From: Rhizobium sp. CG5
GTDB taxonomy: Bacteria; Pseudomonadota; Alphaproteobacteria; Rhizobiales; Rhizobiaceae
Direction: 5' to 3'
Length of the DNA stretch: 64,000 bases
NCBI RefSeq assembly: GCF_023701945.1
Contig: NZ_JABAEF010000014.1
Location: forward strand, 62,001 to 126,000
Positions 1 through 8,300 of this stretch are shown here, piece by piece. Positions within the stretch are counted from its first letter, which is position 1. Each line of letters starts with the position of its first letter. The position numbers were made by a program, and so were the translations under genes. The notes under the pieces were generated by a model that saw only the letters and a program-made list of their open reading frames with translations, was not told where the DNA came from and did no database searches.

Positions 1-218
1 GGGCGAACTTCGATATTTGTTGAACCAAATATGGTGGCAAACAGTTTATAGAGCGAGACGCGGTCGCTGCTGGCTTTTGGAAAGACGGAAAGATCCGCAA
101 TGAGAGCTTCAAGAACTGCTGCTACATAAGCATCTCCGGATGTTTGTGAGCCGGTAACGGCTCTGGCATACCGCCGCAGATAGGGAATGTGGACGGCAAC
201 GCGGGCAGTAAGGGACAT
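1..218 (-). CDS. phyR: General stress response regulator PhyR, N-terminal fragment (runs off the window)
   Basis: Reading leftward from an ATG at 218, the frame stays open to the window edge and gives 72 residues beginning MSLTARVAVHIPYLRRYARA. This is the sigma-factor-like N-terminal domain of PhyR; the receiver domain with the phosphorylated Asp would lie beyond base 1. In alphaproteobacteria, phosphorylated PhyR uses this sigma mimic to capture the anti-sigma factor NepR and so release EcfG. The start has a GGAGAAG ribosome site just upstream. An EcfG-type promoter lies at 264-289 on the same strand, and divergent nepR begins at 368, the usual PhyR/NepR arrangement. The family call is firm; everything after residue 72 is unseen. 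Confidence 0.93.
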   Translation of the reverse strand, partial: MSLTARVAVHIPYLRRYARAVTGSQTSGDAYVAAVLEALIADLSVFPKASSDRVSLYKLFATIFGSTNIEVR

Positions 219-263
219 GCAGCTTCTCCAATTGGGCACATCATCAGATGCAAACTCGACTAC

Positions 264-289
264 AAACGCACGCTGGAAAAAAATGTTCC
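264..289 (-). promoter_or_regulatory. EcfG-type promoter of phyR
   Basis: On the minus strand GGAAC (285-289) is followed after exactly 16 bases by CGTTT (264-268), matching the alphaproteobacterial EcfG consensus. It lies about 45 bases upstream of the phyR ATG, so phyR is probably autoregulated through the general stress sigma factor. Confidence 0.8.
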
Positions 290-308
290 CAACCTGCGGA
301 ACATTTTT
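279..308. repeat. 11-bp perfect inverted repeat between phyR and nepR
   Basis: The arms AAAAATGTTCC (279-289) and GGAACATTTTT (298-308) are perfect reverse complements separated by 8 bases. Each arm contains a GGAAC -35 element pointing outwards. The minus-strand copy has a matching CGTT -10 box; the plus-strand copy towards nepR has no CGTT at 16 or 17 bases. Confidence 0.8.
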
Positions 309-367
309 GCTATTACTTTATTCTAGCAGGATAATGATGACACCGTATATGGGTTGATCAGGACATA

Positions 368-565
368 ATGACCATGCCGGGCGACAAGACAGGCCACAAA
401 AAGCACACAAAAACAACCGATGCTCAGAAAGAAAATGCCAGCACCCTGATCGCCACCAAACTGCGCGGCTACTATGAGAGCATCGTGGAAGAAGGCACGC
501 CCGATCATTTCCTGGATCTTCTTGAGCGCCTCGACGAAGCTGAACGCAAGCATAAGGCCAAATAG
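368..565 (+). CDS. nepR: Anti-sigma factor NepR
   Basis: This 65-residue protein has a charged, Lys-rich N-terminal third followed by the NepR helix pair from about residue 28: LRGYYESIVEEGTPDHFLDL, then LERLDEAE. The core pattern, an LR..Y segment, an acidic linker with a Pro and FLDLL, is the NepR signature. NepR binds and blocks the stress sigma factor EcfG until PhyR-P removes it. The gene is divergent from phyR as in other rhizobia. Oddly, no ecfG follows: the next 90 bases hold only a hairpin, and then a gene on the opposite strand ends. The sigma factor must be encoded elsewhere. Confidence 0.9.
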   Translation: MTMPGDKTGHKKHTKTTDAQKENASTLIATKLRGYYESIVEEGTPDHFLDLLERLDEAERKHKAK

Positions 566-606
566 GCGGATATCAGTCGGAACGTCTTCGGTGTGTCAAC
601 GCGTTC

Positions 607-636
607 GCCGGACGGCGCCTACGGGCGCAATCCGGC
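607..636 (+). terminator. Nested hairpin after nepR, no T-run
   Basis: GCCGGA (607-612) pairs with TCCGGC (631-636), enclosing GCGCC (615-619) paired with GGCGC (624-628). It sits between the convergent ends of nepR and the holin-like gene. Without a T-run it may be a weak or bidirectional terminator. Confidence 0.4.
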
Positions 637-657
637 AATACATCCCAAAAATTCACG

Positions 658-1098
658 TCAATCCTGCTTTGGCGATCGACCGAAACCGTGATTGCGGGCG
701 ATCAGGAACGCAAAGCCCGAGACCAATGCAACGGTGGTGATCGGATTGTTGCGCAGCAGCCCCGGCAATTCCATCGCCAGGCCCGAACTTAAGGGATCGA
801 CGGTGAGGCTGGCACGCCGGAGCATAGCCAGACGCTCAGCACGACGATTGGCAAGCGCGACCCAGCCCAGCACCAGCAAGCCGACCAGAATGGCACCGCC
901 CGAGACGATCAGCGCGGCCCATGCCGGCCCCACTTCCGGGGTGAGAAAGAACCACGACGCCACGATGATCCCCACATAGGCTGTGGCAAACATCACGCCA
1001 GCGATCATATAACCAAAGGTATTGCGCCGGATTTCCTCGACCCGCGGGCCAAAACCCCGCATCGCCATGAAGGCAAGCTGTTCGGCAAGCTTTCCCAT
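658..1098 (-). CDS. Holin-like (phage holin superfamily) membrane protein
   Basis: A 146-residue protein with two adjacent long hydrophobic segments (about residues 27-52 and 58-83), a basic stretch rich in Arg and Ala, and a shorter hydrophobic segment near 120-137. This resembles the holin-X/YqjE-type inner-membrane proteins often found beside DUF883/ElaB proteins. It starts two bases after the stop of the DUF883-like gene upstream, so the two are almost certainly co-transcribed from the EcfG-like promoter at 1479-1504. A role in stress adaptation of the envelope is inferred from that context only; there is no sign of a prophage. Confidence 0.75.
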   Translation of the reverse strand: MGKLAEQLAFMAMRGFGPRVEEIRRNTFGYMIAGVMFATAYVGIIVASWFFLTPEVGPAWAALIVSGGAILVGLLVLGWVALANRRAERLAMLRRASLTVDPLSSGLAMELPGLLRNNPITTVALVSGFAFLIARNHGFGRSPKQD

Positions 1099-1100
1099 AA

Positions 1101-1442
1101 TTAACGCCGTGTCATCAATGCTGCCAGGAAGCCGACGCCAGCGGCAATGCAGATCGACTGCAGTGGTTTGTTGCGGATATGCGCTTCCAGATCTTCTTCC
1201 GCCGAAACGAGCGAACTGCGGGCGGACTGAATGACTTCGGCCGAGGCTTCAGCCACTTCATTGCCGATTCGCGCTGCACGATTTGTAGCTTCCTGCACCT
1301 TGCCGCTGCCGAAGGAGGCAACCGTGCGGGTCAATTCGGCCAGATCGAGACGCAACTGCTCAAGCTGCGCTTCAATATCGCTGGCACTTGCGGACGCGCC
1401 GTTTGTTCCCGAGATTTTGTCTGTGATGTTTGGATTGGCCAT
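1101..1442 (-). CDS. DUF883/ElaB-YqjD-like membrane-anchored protein
   Basis: The protein has 113 residues. A long amphipathic helical region (about 20-85, heptad-like, Ala/Glu/Arg rich) is followed by one C-terminal hydrophobic helix ending in a Thr-Arg-Arg tail. This is the layout of the ElaB/YqjD/DUF883 family, some members of which associate with ribosomes at the inner membrane in stationary phase. I chose the ATG at 1442 because a GGAGAA ribosome site lies 7 bases upstream; a longer reading frame back to 1574 has no such site. An EcfG-like promoter precedes it, and the holin-like gene follows after two bases. Confidence 0.75.
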   Translation of the reverse strand: MANPNITDKISGTNGASASASDIEAQLEQLRLDLAELTRTVASFGSGKVQEATNRAARIGNEVAEASAEVIQSARSSLVSAEEDLEAHIRNKPLQSICIAAGVGFLAALMTRR

Positions 1443-1478
1443 GGAAAATTCTCCAGTTGAAACAGGATTCGAGGCGTC

Positions 1479-1504
1479 AACGCACGAAGGCGGCAATATG
1501 TTCC
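1479..1504 (-). promoter_or_regulatory. EcfG-like promoter of the DUF883/holin-like pair
   Basis: On the minus strand GGAAC (1500-1504) is followed after 17 bases by CGTT (1479-1482). The predicted transcript would start about 30 bases before the ATG at 1442. Confidence 0.65.
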
Positions 1505-1581
1505 ACGCGGTTGAGATGAATCCCGTCCGCGTGAGGAGCACGCTGACCTCCTTTTTGAGCAACGGAACCCGCATTTTTTGC

Positions 1582-1606
1582 GGAACCCCTTCGCTCGCCG
1601 CGCGTT
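1582..1606 (+). promoter_or_regulatory. EcfG-type promoter of the CsbD-like gene
   Basis: GGAAC (1582-1586), 16 bases, then CGTT (1603-1606) form an exact consensus match 55 bases upstream of the CsbD-like start codon. With the site at 1479-1504 it makes a divergent pair of stress promoters. Confidence 0.8.
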
Positions 1607-1660
1607 ATCAGGCCAGGTGACTTGATACCAAGCACTACCATCAACCAGAAGGAGTTCGAT

Positions 1661-1858
1661 ATGAACTGGAATCAGATTGAAGGCAATTGGGAGCAATTCA
1701 AGGGCAAGGCTCAGGTTCAGTGGGGCAAGCTTACCGGTGACGATCTTGACGTGATCGCCGGCAACCGCAAGCAGCTCGCGGGCCGCATCCAGGAAGTCTA
1801 CGGCAAGACCGAAGAAGAATCCGAACGTGAAATCGACACCTGGCTCGGCAAGAGCTGA
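1661..1858 (+). CDS. CsbD-family stress protein
   Basis: This 65-residue protein begins MNWNQIEGNWEQFKGKAQVQ and continues with WGKLTGDDL, the hallmark of the CsbD family. These are small hydrophilic helical proteins induced in general stress responses; their biochemical role is unknown. The ATG at 1661 follows an AAGGAG ribosome site at 1649-1654; the in-frame ATG at 1622 lacks one. The exact EcfG promoter upstream and the strong terminator downstream make this a single-gene transcript of the PhyR/NepR/EcfG regulon. Confidence 0.9.
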   Translation: MNWNQIEGNWEQFKGKAQVQWGKLTGDDLDVIAGNRKQLAGRIQEVYGKTEEESEREIDTWLGKS

Positions 1859-1888
1859 CCCTTCTGGCGACATGACGTTGCCAACGAG

Positions 1889-1925
1889 ACGGCGCTGCGC
1901 GATGATCGAGCAGCGCCGTTTTTTG
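1889..1925 (+). terminator. Rho-independent terminator of the CsbD-like gene
   Basis: The 10-bp perfect stem ACGGCGCTGC (1889-1898) / GCAGCGCCGT (1910-1919) has an 11-base loop and is followed at once by a T-run ending at 1924. Confidence 0.9.
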
Positions 1926-1953
1926 TTCTCGAATCAGTCCCTTGCATGGAATT

Positions 1954-3564
1954 TCAGTTGATCAGCGCCATCAGCGTCTCCAGCCGGTCGGCATCCCTTG
2001 GCAGCTTGTCGATTCTCAGCCGCGAAATGCGCGGAAAACGCATCGCCACGCCGGATTTGTGCCGGCTCGATCGATTGATGCCTTCGAACGCAACCTCGAC
2101 AACGAACCCATAGTCCCGCTCGGCCCGCAAAGCCCGGACCGGGCCGAACCGTTCCACCGTGTTGTTGCGCACGAACTTGTCGAGCACCTCGAGTTCGGCA
2201 TCGGTAAAGCCGAAATAGGCCTTGCCGACCGGCACCAGCTGATCGCCCTCCGGCGTCGCAGTCCAGCAGCCGAAGGTAAAATCCGAATAGTAGCTCGACC
2301 GTTTCCCGTGCCCGCGCTGCGCATACATCAGCACCGCATCGGCATTGAGCGGATTGCGTTTCCACTTGAACCACGGCCCCTTGGCGCGGCCTGCCTGGTA
2401 GACACTGTCGAATCGCTTCAGCATTACCCCTTCGATAACCGGATCCGGCGGATCGGCGCGAAGCACATCGAGGTCGGCCCAGGACGAGAAGGGCACGAGG
2501 GGCGACAGATCGAAGCGATCCGGAGCCGCCGCCTCCACCAGGCGCGACAGCCGGTCTCGACGCTCCAGAAAACTCTGGCCACGAACATCTTCGGCCCCCT
2601 CGAACAGCACATCATAGGCACGGATGAAGGCTGGATACTCGACCAGCATCTTGGCGGACACGGTCTTGCGGTTCAGCCGTTGCTGCAGGTCGGAAAAGGT
2701 TCGCGTCGGTCGGTTGCTTCGCGACGTGCCGCCGACCAACAGTTCGCCGTCGATGACTCCCTCGAAATCGGCGGCCTCCAGCACATCGGGAAAGGCGTTG
2801 GAAATATCGTCTCCGGAGCGGGAATAGAGCCGTCGCGTGCCGCCGAAATGCGACAGCTGGACGCGAATGCCGTCCCATTTCCATTCCGCCGCGAAATCCG
2901 CCGGATCCAGGTTCTCCAGATCGCTATCGGCAATCGGCGTCGACAGCATGACCGAATGGAAAATCGCCGGAGTTGCGAGTGCGGGCTTTTCCTCAGCCCC
3001 CTGAAGCCAGGCAAACAGGGTCTCGTATGGCGGCGTCAGGCCATGCCACAGCGTTTCGATATCGGTCACATCCCGGTCGCCAAGATCCGCCAGGGCCTGC
3101 TTGGCAAGCCGTGCCGAAACGCCGATCCGCAATCCACCGGTCACGAGCTTCAGGAAGGCAAAGCGGCTCGACGGATCAAGCCGGTCCATCAGATCCCGCA
3201 CAGCACCACGCACCTCCGTCCGGCCGAGCCCCTGCATGAGCTCGACAACGGTCCCGAGACGCGGTTGGGCCTGCGCCGGGATCGCATCTCGGTCGGTATC
3301 CCAGACCAGCGCGATGGTCTCGGCCAGATCGCCGACATAATCGTAGGAATAGCGAAACAGCACCTCGTCCATGCGCTCCAGCACCAGTTCCTTCAACAGC
3401 GACGGTTTGACGCTTCTGATCTCCAGAGTGCCGGCGAGCACCGCCAGCGCATAACCGCGGTCCGGATCCGGCGTGCTGCGGAAATAGTCCGTCAGCAGCT
3501 TGAGCTTGCCGTTGCGGCTCGGCGTCAGCACCAGGCGATCCAGCAGAGTGGCGAAAGCCTGCAT
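1954..3564 (-). CDS. ATP-dependent DNA ligase (bacterial Lhr/exonuclease-associated LigB type)
   Basis: The protein has 536 residues. The adenylation motif K-x-D-G is visible as WKWDGIRVQ, with the nucleotide-accepting Lys at about residue 229. It is preceded by a roughly 200-residue helical DNA-binding domain and followed by the catalytic core motifs (for example DGELLVGG and EGVMLKR) and an OB-fold tail. Length and the MQAFATLLDRL start fit the bacterial ligase family (TIGR04120, linked to cisplatin resistance) that travels with a dedicated exonuclease and an Lhr-type helicase. The ATG at 3564 lies one base after the exonuclease stop, showing tight coupling. It probably acts in repair rather than replication, which uses the NAD-dependent LigA. 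Confidence 0.92.
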   Translation of the reverse strand: MQAFATLLDRLVLTPSRNGKLKLLTDYFRSTPDPDRGYALAVLAGTLEIRSVKPSLLKELVLERMDEVLFRYSYDYVGDLAETIALVWDTDRDAIPAQAQPRLGTVVELMQGLGRTEVRGAVRDLMDRLDPSSRFAFLKLVTGGLRIGVSARLAKQALADLGDRDVTDIETLWHGLTPPYETLFAWLQGAEEKPALATPAIFHSVMLSTPIADSDLENLDPADFAAEWKWDGIRVQLSHFGGTRRLYSRSGDDISNAFPDVLEAADFEGVIDGELLVGGTSRSNRPTRTFSDLQQRLNRKTVSAKMLVEYPAFIRAYDVLFEGAEDVRGQSFLERRDRLSRLVEAAAPDRFDLSPLVPFSSWADLDVLRADPPDPVIEGVMLKRFDSVYQAGRAKGPWFKWKRNPLNADAVLMYAQRGHGKRSSYYSDFTFGCWTATPEGDQLVPVGKAYFGFTDAELEVLDKFVRNNTVERFGPVRALRAERDYGFVVEVAFEGINRSSRHKSGVAMRFPRISRLRIDKLPRDADRLETLMALIN

Positions 3565-3565
3565 G

Positions 3566-4579
3566 TCAATCGCCCTCGTCTTCGTAGCCGACCAGATGCA
3601 GCGGCCGCGCCGCGATACCAGCAAGCTCGCACCAGCGCACCAGTGCTTCCTCGCGGCCATGGGTCACCCAGACCTGCTGCGGCGCGATCTCGGTGATGGT
3701 GGCGGTCAGTTCCGGCCAGTCGCAATGATCGGAAATGATCAGCGGCAGTTCGACGCCACGCTGCTTGGCCCGCTGGCGCACCATCATCCAGCCCGAGGCA
3801 AAAATTGCCACCGGATCGTGAAACCGCCGCGCCCAGCGATCGTTGAAGGCGGATGGCGGCCCGACCACGACCGCGCCGCGAAAGACCGACGTGTCGCTGC
3901 CCTCCGCCGAGACTGGCCGCAGATCCCCCAGGTCGACACCCTGGCTGATGTAATAGTCGCACAGCTTGACAAGCGCGCCATGAATGTAGATCGGTCTGTC
4001 ATAACCCGCTTGCCGCAGCAGCGAGATGACCCGCTGCGCCTTGCCCAGCGCGTAGGCACCGACCAGGTGGCTGCGGTCGGGAAATTGCTCCAGCGAGCGC
4101 AGCAATTTGCCGATCTCGCCGGCCGGATCGGGGTGATGGAAGACCGGCAGGCCGAACGTCGCTTCTGTGATGAACACATCGCAGGGCACCGGCTCGAAAG
4201 GTGCGCAGGTCAGATCCGCGCCGCGCTTGTAGTCACCCGATGCGACGATCCGCAGACCACCCTTTTCAACCGCGATCTGCGCCGATCCCAGCACATGGCC
4301 GGCGGGGTGAAAACTGACCCTGACGCCATTGATATCGACCACCTCGTCCAGGTTGACGGCCTGTTCCTCGCGGCAGAAGTCCTCGCCATAGCGAAGCCGC
4401 ATGATGTCGAGCGTCTGCCGGGTCGCCAGAACCTGGCCATGTCCGGCGCGGGCATGGTCGGAATGGCCATGGGTGATCAGAGCACGCGGCACCGGCCGCA
4501 CCGGATCGACATGGAAGTCGCCGGATGGACAATAAAGGCCTTCGGGGCCTGGGAAAAGCAACGTCTCCGGCTTCATCAT
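3566..4579 (-). CDS. Ligase-associated DNA exonuclease, metallo-beta-lactamase fold
   Basis: A 337-residue protein with the metal-binding H-x-H-x-D-H motif as THGHSDHA (His37, His39, Asp41, His42), a downstream PAGHVLGSAQ segment and a SGDYKRGAD segment. These are the conserved blocks of the beta-CASP/SNM1-like nucleases annotated as ligase-associated exonucleases (TIGR04122). It should process DNA ends before the downstream ligase seals them; the two genes are separated by one base. The other usual partners, an Lhr-core helicase and the phosphoesterase PdeM, are not adjacent: the next gene is on the opposite strand and metabolic. Confidence 0.9.
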   Translation of the reverse strand: MMKPETLLFPGPEGLYCPSGDFHVDPVRPVPRALITHGHSDHARAGHGQVLATRQTLDIMRLRYGEDFCREEQAVNLDEVVDINGVRVSFHPAGHVLGSAQIAVEKGGLRIVASGDYKRGADLTCAPFEPVPCDVFITEATFGLPVFHHPDPAGEIGKLLRSLEQFPDRSHLVGAYALGKAQRVISLLRQAGYDRPIYIHGALVKLCDYYISQGVDLGDLRPVSAEGSDTSVFRGAVVVGPPSAFNDRWARRFHDPVAIFASGWMMVRQRAKQRGVELPLIISDHCDWPELTATITEIAPQQVWVTHGREEALVRWCELAGIAARPLHLVGYEDEGD

Positions 4580-4681
4580 GCTTCACAAGATAGGGCGAAT
4601 TTCGGATCGCGCCAGAGGTCCGCGCCGGTGAAAATCAGCTCTGAACAGGGCACGGTGTATCCATGCGGATCGCGGCGAAAT

Positions 4682-4699
4682 TCATTTGCATGCCAACAA
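4682..4699 (+). promoter_or_regulatory. Weak copy of the MarR-type operator, upstream of the molybdenum hydroxylase genes
   Basis: TCATTTGCATGCCAACAA matches the clear operator at 16201-16218 at 13 of the first 16 positions. It overlaps the -35 box of the promoter at 4686-4713, a plausible place for repression. It is weaker than the other three copies. Confidence 0.4.
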
Positions 4700-4713
4700 A
4701 TTTTGCCTATTCT
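4686..4713 (+). promoter_or_regulatory. Sigma-70-type promoter candidate for the molybdenum hydroxylase operon
   Basis: TTGCAT (4686-4691), 16 bases, TATTCT (4708-4713). It lies about 135 bases before the first structural gene and would include the short leader frame at 4758-4853. Confidence 0.5.
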
Positions 4714-4757
4714 AGCCTTCCAACGAGCGCTGACCAAGAAAACCAAAGGGGACCGCA

Positions 4758-4853
4758 GTGTTCAGTGACAAACCCGGCCGCACCATGCCGGGATCCATCG
4801 CTTTGTGCCTTTGCAGCCGCCATTCTCTAGGGCTGGAGCGCTTTGCCGCATGA
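4758..4853 (+). CDS. Possible 31-residue leader peptide translationally coupled to the next gene
   Basis: A GTG at 4758, preceded by AAAGGGGA, opens a 31-codon frame. Its TGA overlaps the ATG of the iron-sulfur subunit (ATGA at 4850-4853). The predicted peptide, starting MFSDKPGRTMPGS with a Cys-Leu-Cys-Ser run, matches nothing I recognise. The coupled stop/start is the main argument that it is translated; it could equally be chance in a leader region. Confidence 0.3.
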   Translation: MFSDKPGRTMPGSIALCLCSRHSLGLERFAA

Positions 4854-5338
4854 CCGTGCAAGCCGTTTCCCTGACCGTCAACGGGCAAAGGCACACCCTG
4901 GAGATCGAGCCCGATACGAAGCTGATCTATGTGCTGCGCAACGATCTGGGACTGAACGGTCCCAAATTCGGCTGCGGCCTGGGCGAATGCGGCGCCTGCG
5001 CCGTGCTGGTCGACGGTCGTTCCGTGCGGTCCTGCTCGGTCAGCGTCAGGACCATCGGTTCGCGGCCCATCGTCACGCTCGAAGGGCTCGGCACGCCCGA
5101 TCGCCTCCACCCGGTGCAGCAGGCCTTTATCGACCATCAGGCCGCCCAGTGCGGCTATTGCATGAACGGCATGATCATCGCCGCGACATCGCTGCTGACC
5201 CGCAATCCGCATCCTGACGAGGCCGAGATCCGCGATGCGCTGCGCTATCACCTCTGTCGCTGCGGCACCCATATGGAAATCCTTGCCGCCGTCCGCCAAG
5301 CCGCCGCCGAAAACCTTGGTCTGGAGGTTTCTCCATGA
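4850..5338 (+). CDS. (2Fe-2S) subunit of a NicA/IorA-type molybdenum hydroxylase
   Basis: The 162-residue protein carries both iron-sulfur cluster motifs of the xanthine-oxidase family small subunit. A plant-ferredoxin-type cluster uses Cys42, Cys47, Cys50 and Cys62 (GCGLGECGAC), and a second uses Cys101, Cys104, Cys136 and Cys138 (QCGYC and LCRCG). It passes electrons from the molybdenum site to the haem tail of its partner. The partner starts in an ATGA overlap, so expression is coupled. Size and pairing match NicA of nicotinate dehydrogenase in Pseudomonas and the isoquinoline 1-oxidoreductase alpha subunit; sequence alone cannot fix the substrate. The ATG at 4850 follows a GGAG at 4835. 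Confidence 0.9.
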   Translation: MTVQAVSLTVNGQRHTLEIEPDTKLIYVLRNDLGLNGPKFGCGLGECGACAVLVDGRSVRSCSVSVRTIGSRPIVTLEGLGTPDRLHPVQQAFIDHQAAQCGYCMNGMIIAATSLLTRNPHPDEAEIRDALRYHLCRCGTHMEILAAVRQAAAENLGLEVSP

Positions 5339-8300
5339 CCGAGCCCACCGAAACGCCGCGCGCCGCCTATCTCGATGCGGCGGAAATCCTGCTTGTCATC
5401 CGGCCCGGCTCGGCAGGCAATCCCGACCCCTTCCTGGCGCTGCACCCGGACGGCCGGATCAGCGCCTTCAACGGTCATGTCGATCTCGGCACCGGGATCC
5501 GCACGGCGTTGGCGCAGATCGTCGCGGAAGAACTGGACGTGCCCTTCGACCGGGTCTCCATGGTGCTCGGCACCACGACGGCCGTGCCGGACCAGGGACC
5601 GACCATTGCCAGCGAAACCATCCAGGTCACCGCCATCCCGCTGCGCCAGGCGGCCGCCACCGCCCGGCGCTACCTTCTCGCCGAAGCCGCCCGCCGGCAG
5701 GGCGTGCCCGTCGAAGACCTGACCATCGACGACGGCATCATCCGCCACGGCGAAACCTCCAACTGGACGCTGTCTTTTGGCGACCTGATCGCCGGCCGGC
5801 ATGTCCGCCTCGAGATCGATACGCATGTGCCGGTCAAGGACGTCGCCAACTACCGCATCGTCGGGCAATCGCAGCCGCGCAACGACATTGCCGGCAAGGC
5901 GACCGGCACCTGGACCTATGTGCATGACGTTCGCGTGCCCGATATGCTGCATGGCCGGGTCATCCGCCCGCCGCATGCCGGCTTCGACCAGGGCGACCAT
6001 GTCGGCAACAGCCTGATATCGGTTGACGAAAGCTCGATCGCGGATCTGGCCGGCGTGGTCCAGATCGTTGTCGTCGGCGATTTCGTCGGCGTTATTGCGC
6101 AGCGCGAAGAGCAGGCGATCGAAGCGGCTGACCGGTTGCGCGTCGAATGGCGGCCACCACCGAAACTGCCCGATCTCAACCGGCCCGAACAGCCGCTGCG
6201 CGACAATCCGTCGAAAGCCCGCATCCTGCGCGATCAGGGCAATGTCGATCTGGCGCTCGAAGGCGCATCGCCGCGCATGGACCGCACCTATGTCTGGCCC
6301 TACCAGATGCATGCCTCGATCGGCCCGTCCTGCGCGGTGGCCGATTGGCACCCGGACCACCTCACCGTATGGTCCGGCACCCAGAATCCTTATCCGATGC
6401 GGCGCGATCTCGCTTTGCTGCTCGACATGCCGGAAGCGGTCATCACTGTCGAGCGGCTGGAAGCGGCCGGCTGTTACGGCCGCAACTGTGCCGATGACGT
6501 GACGGCCGATGCCGCCCTGTTGTCCCGCGCCGTCGGCCGCCCTGTACGGGTGCAACTGAGCCGCGAGCAGGAACATGCCTGGGAGCCCAAGGGGGCCGCC
6601 CAGGTCATCGACGTGCGCGGCGGGCTCGACCTCGACGGCGGGCCGGTCGCCTATGATTTCGAGACCCGCTATCCCTCGAACCTCTCGCCGACGCTGGCGC
6701 TGATCCTGACGGGAAAAATCTCCAGCACACCGGATGTCGCCGAGATGGGTGACCGCACCGCCATCCCGCCCTATGCCTTTGCGCCAATGCGCGTCACCGT
6801 GCATGACATGCCGCCGATCGCCCGCGCCTCCTGGTTCCGCGGCGTCTCGGCCATGCCGAATTCCTTTGCCCATGAGAGCTTCATCGACGAACTGGCCTTT
6901 GCCGCCGGCGTCGATCCGGTCGAATATCGCTTGCGCTACATGACCGACCCGCGCGCCATCGACCTGGTACGCGCCGTCACCGAAAAGGCCCAATGGACGC
7001 CGCGCACCCGGCCCGGTACCGCCGGCCGCGAGGGCGACGTGCTCTACGGCCGCGGCTTTGCCTATGCGCTTTATGTGCACGGCAAATTCCCCGGCGTGCC
7101 GGCCGCCTGGTCGGCCTGGGTGGCCGACGTCGCGGTCAACCGGCGGACCGGCGAGATTGCCGTCACCCGCGTCACCGTCGGCCAGGACACCGGCATGATG
7201 GTCAACCCGGACGGTGTGCGCCACCAGATCCACGGCAATGTCATCCAGTCGCTGAGCCGCGTGCTGAAAGAAAAGGTCAACTTCACGCAAACCGCCGTCG
7301 AAAGCGTCGAATGGGGCGGCTATCCGATCATCACCTTCCCTGAGGTACCCGAGATCGACGTGCTGATGCTGCCCCGGCAGAACGAGGAGCCGCGCGGCGC
7401 CGGCGAATCCGCCTCCGTTCCCAGTGCGGCCGCCATCGTCAACGCCGTCTATGACGCGACCGGTATCCGCTTTCGCGAACTGCCGCTGACGCCGGACAAG
7501 GTGCTGGCCGCCCTGCAGCAGGCGGACGGCACGTCTCTGCCTTCGCCGCCAACCCCGGAACCGCCCAAGCGCCGCTGGCGGCTCGGCCTGGCCCTGGCCG
7601 GCATGGCCGGTGCGGTGGCCGGCGGCATCACCCTCTCCTCGCCGTGGCGATCCGCCTATCCGGAAATCCCCCGACCAGACCCTGCGACGTACAGCCCAGC
7701 GACCAACGAGCGGGGCCGCCTGGCGGCTGCAGCCGGCGCCTGCAATGTCTGTCACGAAGGCAGCGATGGAAAAGCCTTTGCCGGCGGCCGGGCGTTCGAA
7801 ACACCGTTCGGCACGGTCTATGCCACCAATATTTCGCCTGACGCCATCAAGGGCATCGGCGCCTGGTCCTATCCGGCCTTCGAGCGCGCCATGCGCCAGG
7901 GCGTCGCGCGCGACGGGCATCATCTCTACCCGGTCCATCCCTACACGTCCTTTGCCAGGGCCGAAGATGCCGACCTGCAGGCGCTCTATGCCTTCCTGAT
8001 GACCCAAGCGCCCGTCGCCTCTTCCGTGCCCGAAACCAGGCTCGCCTTCCCGTTCAACCAGCGCTGGCTGATGGCCGGCTGGAACGCCCTATTCCTCAAA
8101 GCCATGCCGCTGGCCGCGCAACCGACCCAAAGTGCCGCCTGGAACCGTGGCGCCTATCTGGTCGAAACCCTCGGCCACTGTTCCGCCTGCCATAGTGACC
8201 GCAACGTCGTCGGCGCGGAGAAGACCGGCTTGGCCCATCTGGCGGGCGGTTTTGCCGACGGCTGGCAGGCCCATGCCATCGCCGGCAACGGGCCCGGCCC

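Noticed and set aside
579..605. GGAAC ... CGTT downstream of nepR as an EcfG promoter
   Set aside because: Spacing is 18 bases instead of 16-17 and no plus-strand gene follows.
474..740. Open frame overlapping nepR and the following gap, considered as a remnant ecfG
   Set aside because: The translation has none of the sigma-2 or sigma-4 patterns of an ECF sigma factor.
1942..3696. 584-codon plus-strand open frame opposite the DNA ligase gene
   Set aside because: Shadow of the ligase; the translated sequence is rich in Arg, His and Gln without motifs, whereas the minus strand has the K-x-D-G active site.
3500..4768. 422-codon plus-strand open frame opposite the exonuclease gene
   Set aside because: No family resemblance, and the minus strand has the H-x-H-x-D-H nuclease motif.
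5248..8007. 919-codon open frame on the minus strand opposite the molybdenum hydroxylase gene
   Set aside because: It is the antisense shadow of a GC-rich gene: low-complexity His/Arg/Gly-rich sequence, no recognisable domain, no ribosome site, while the plus strand carries clear cofactor and haem motifs.
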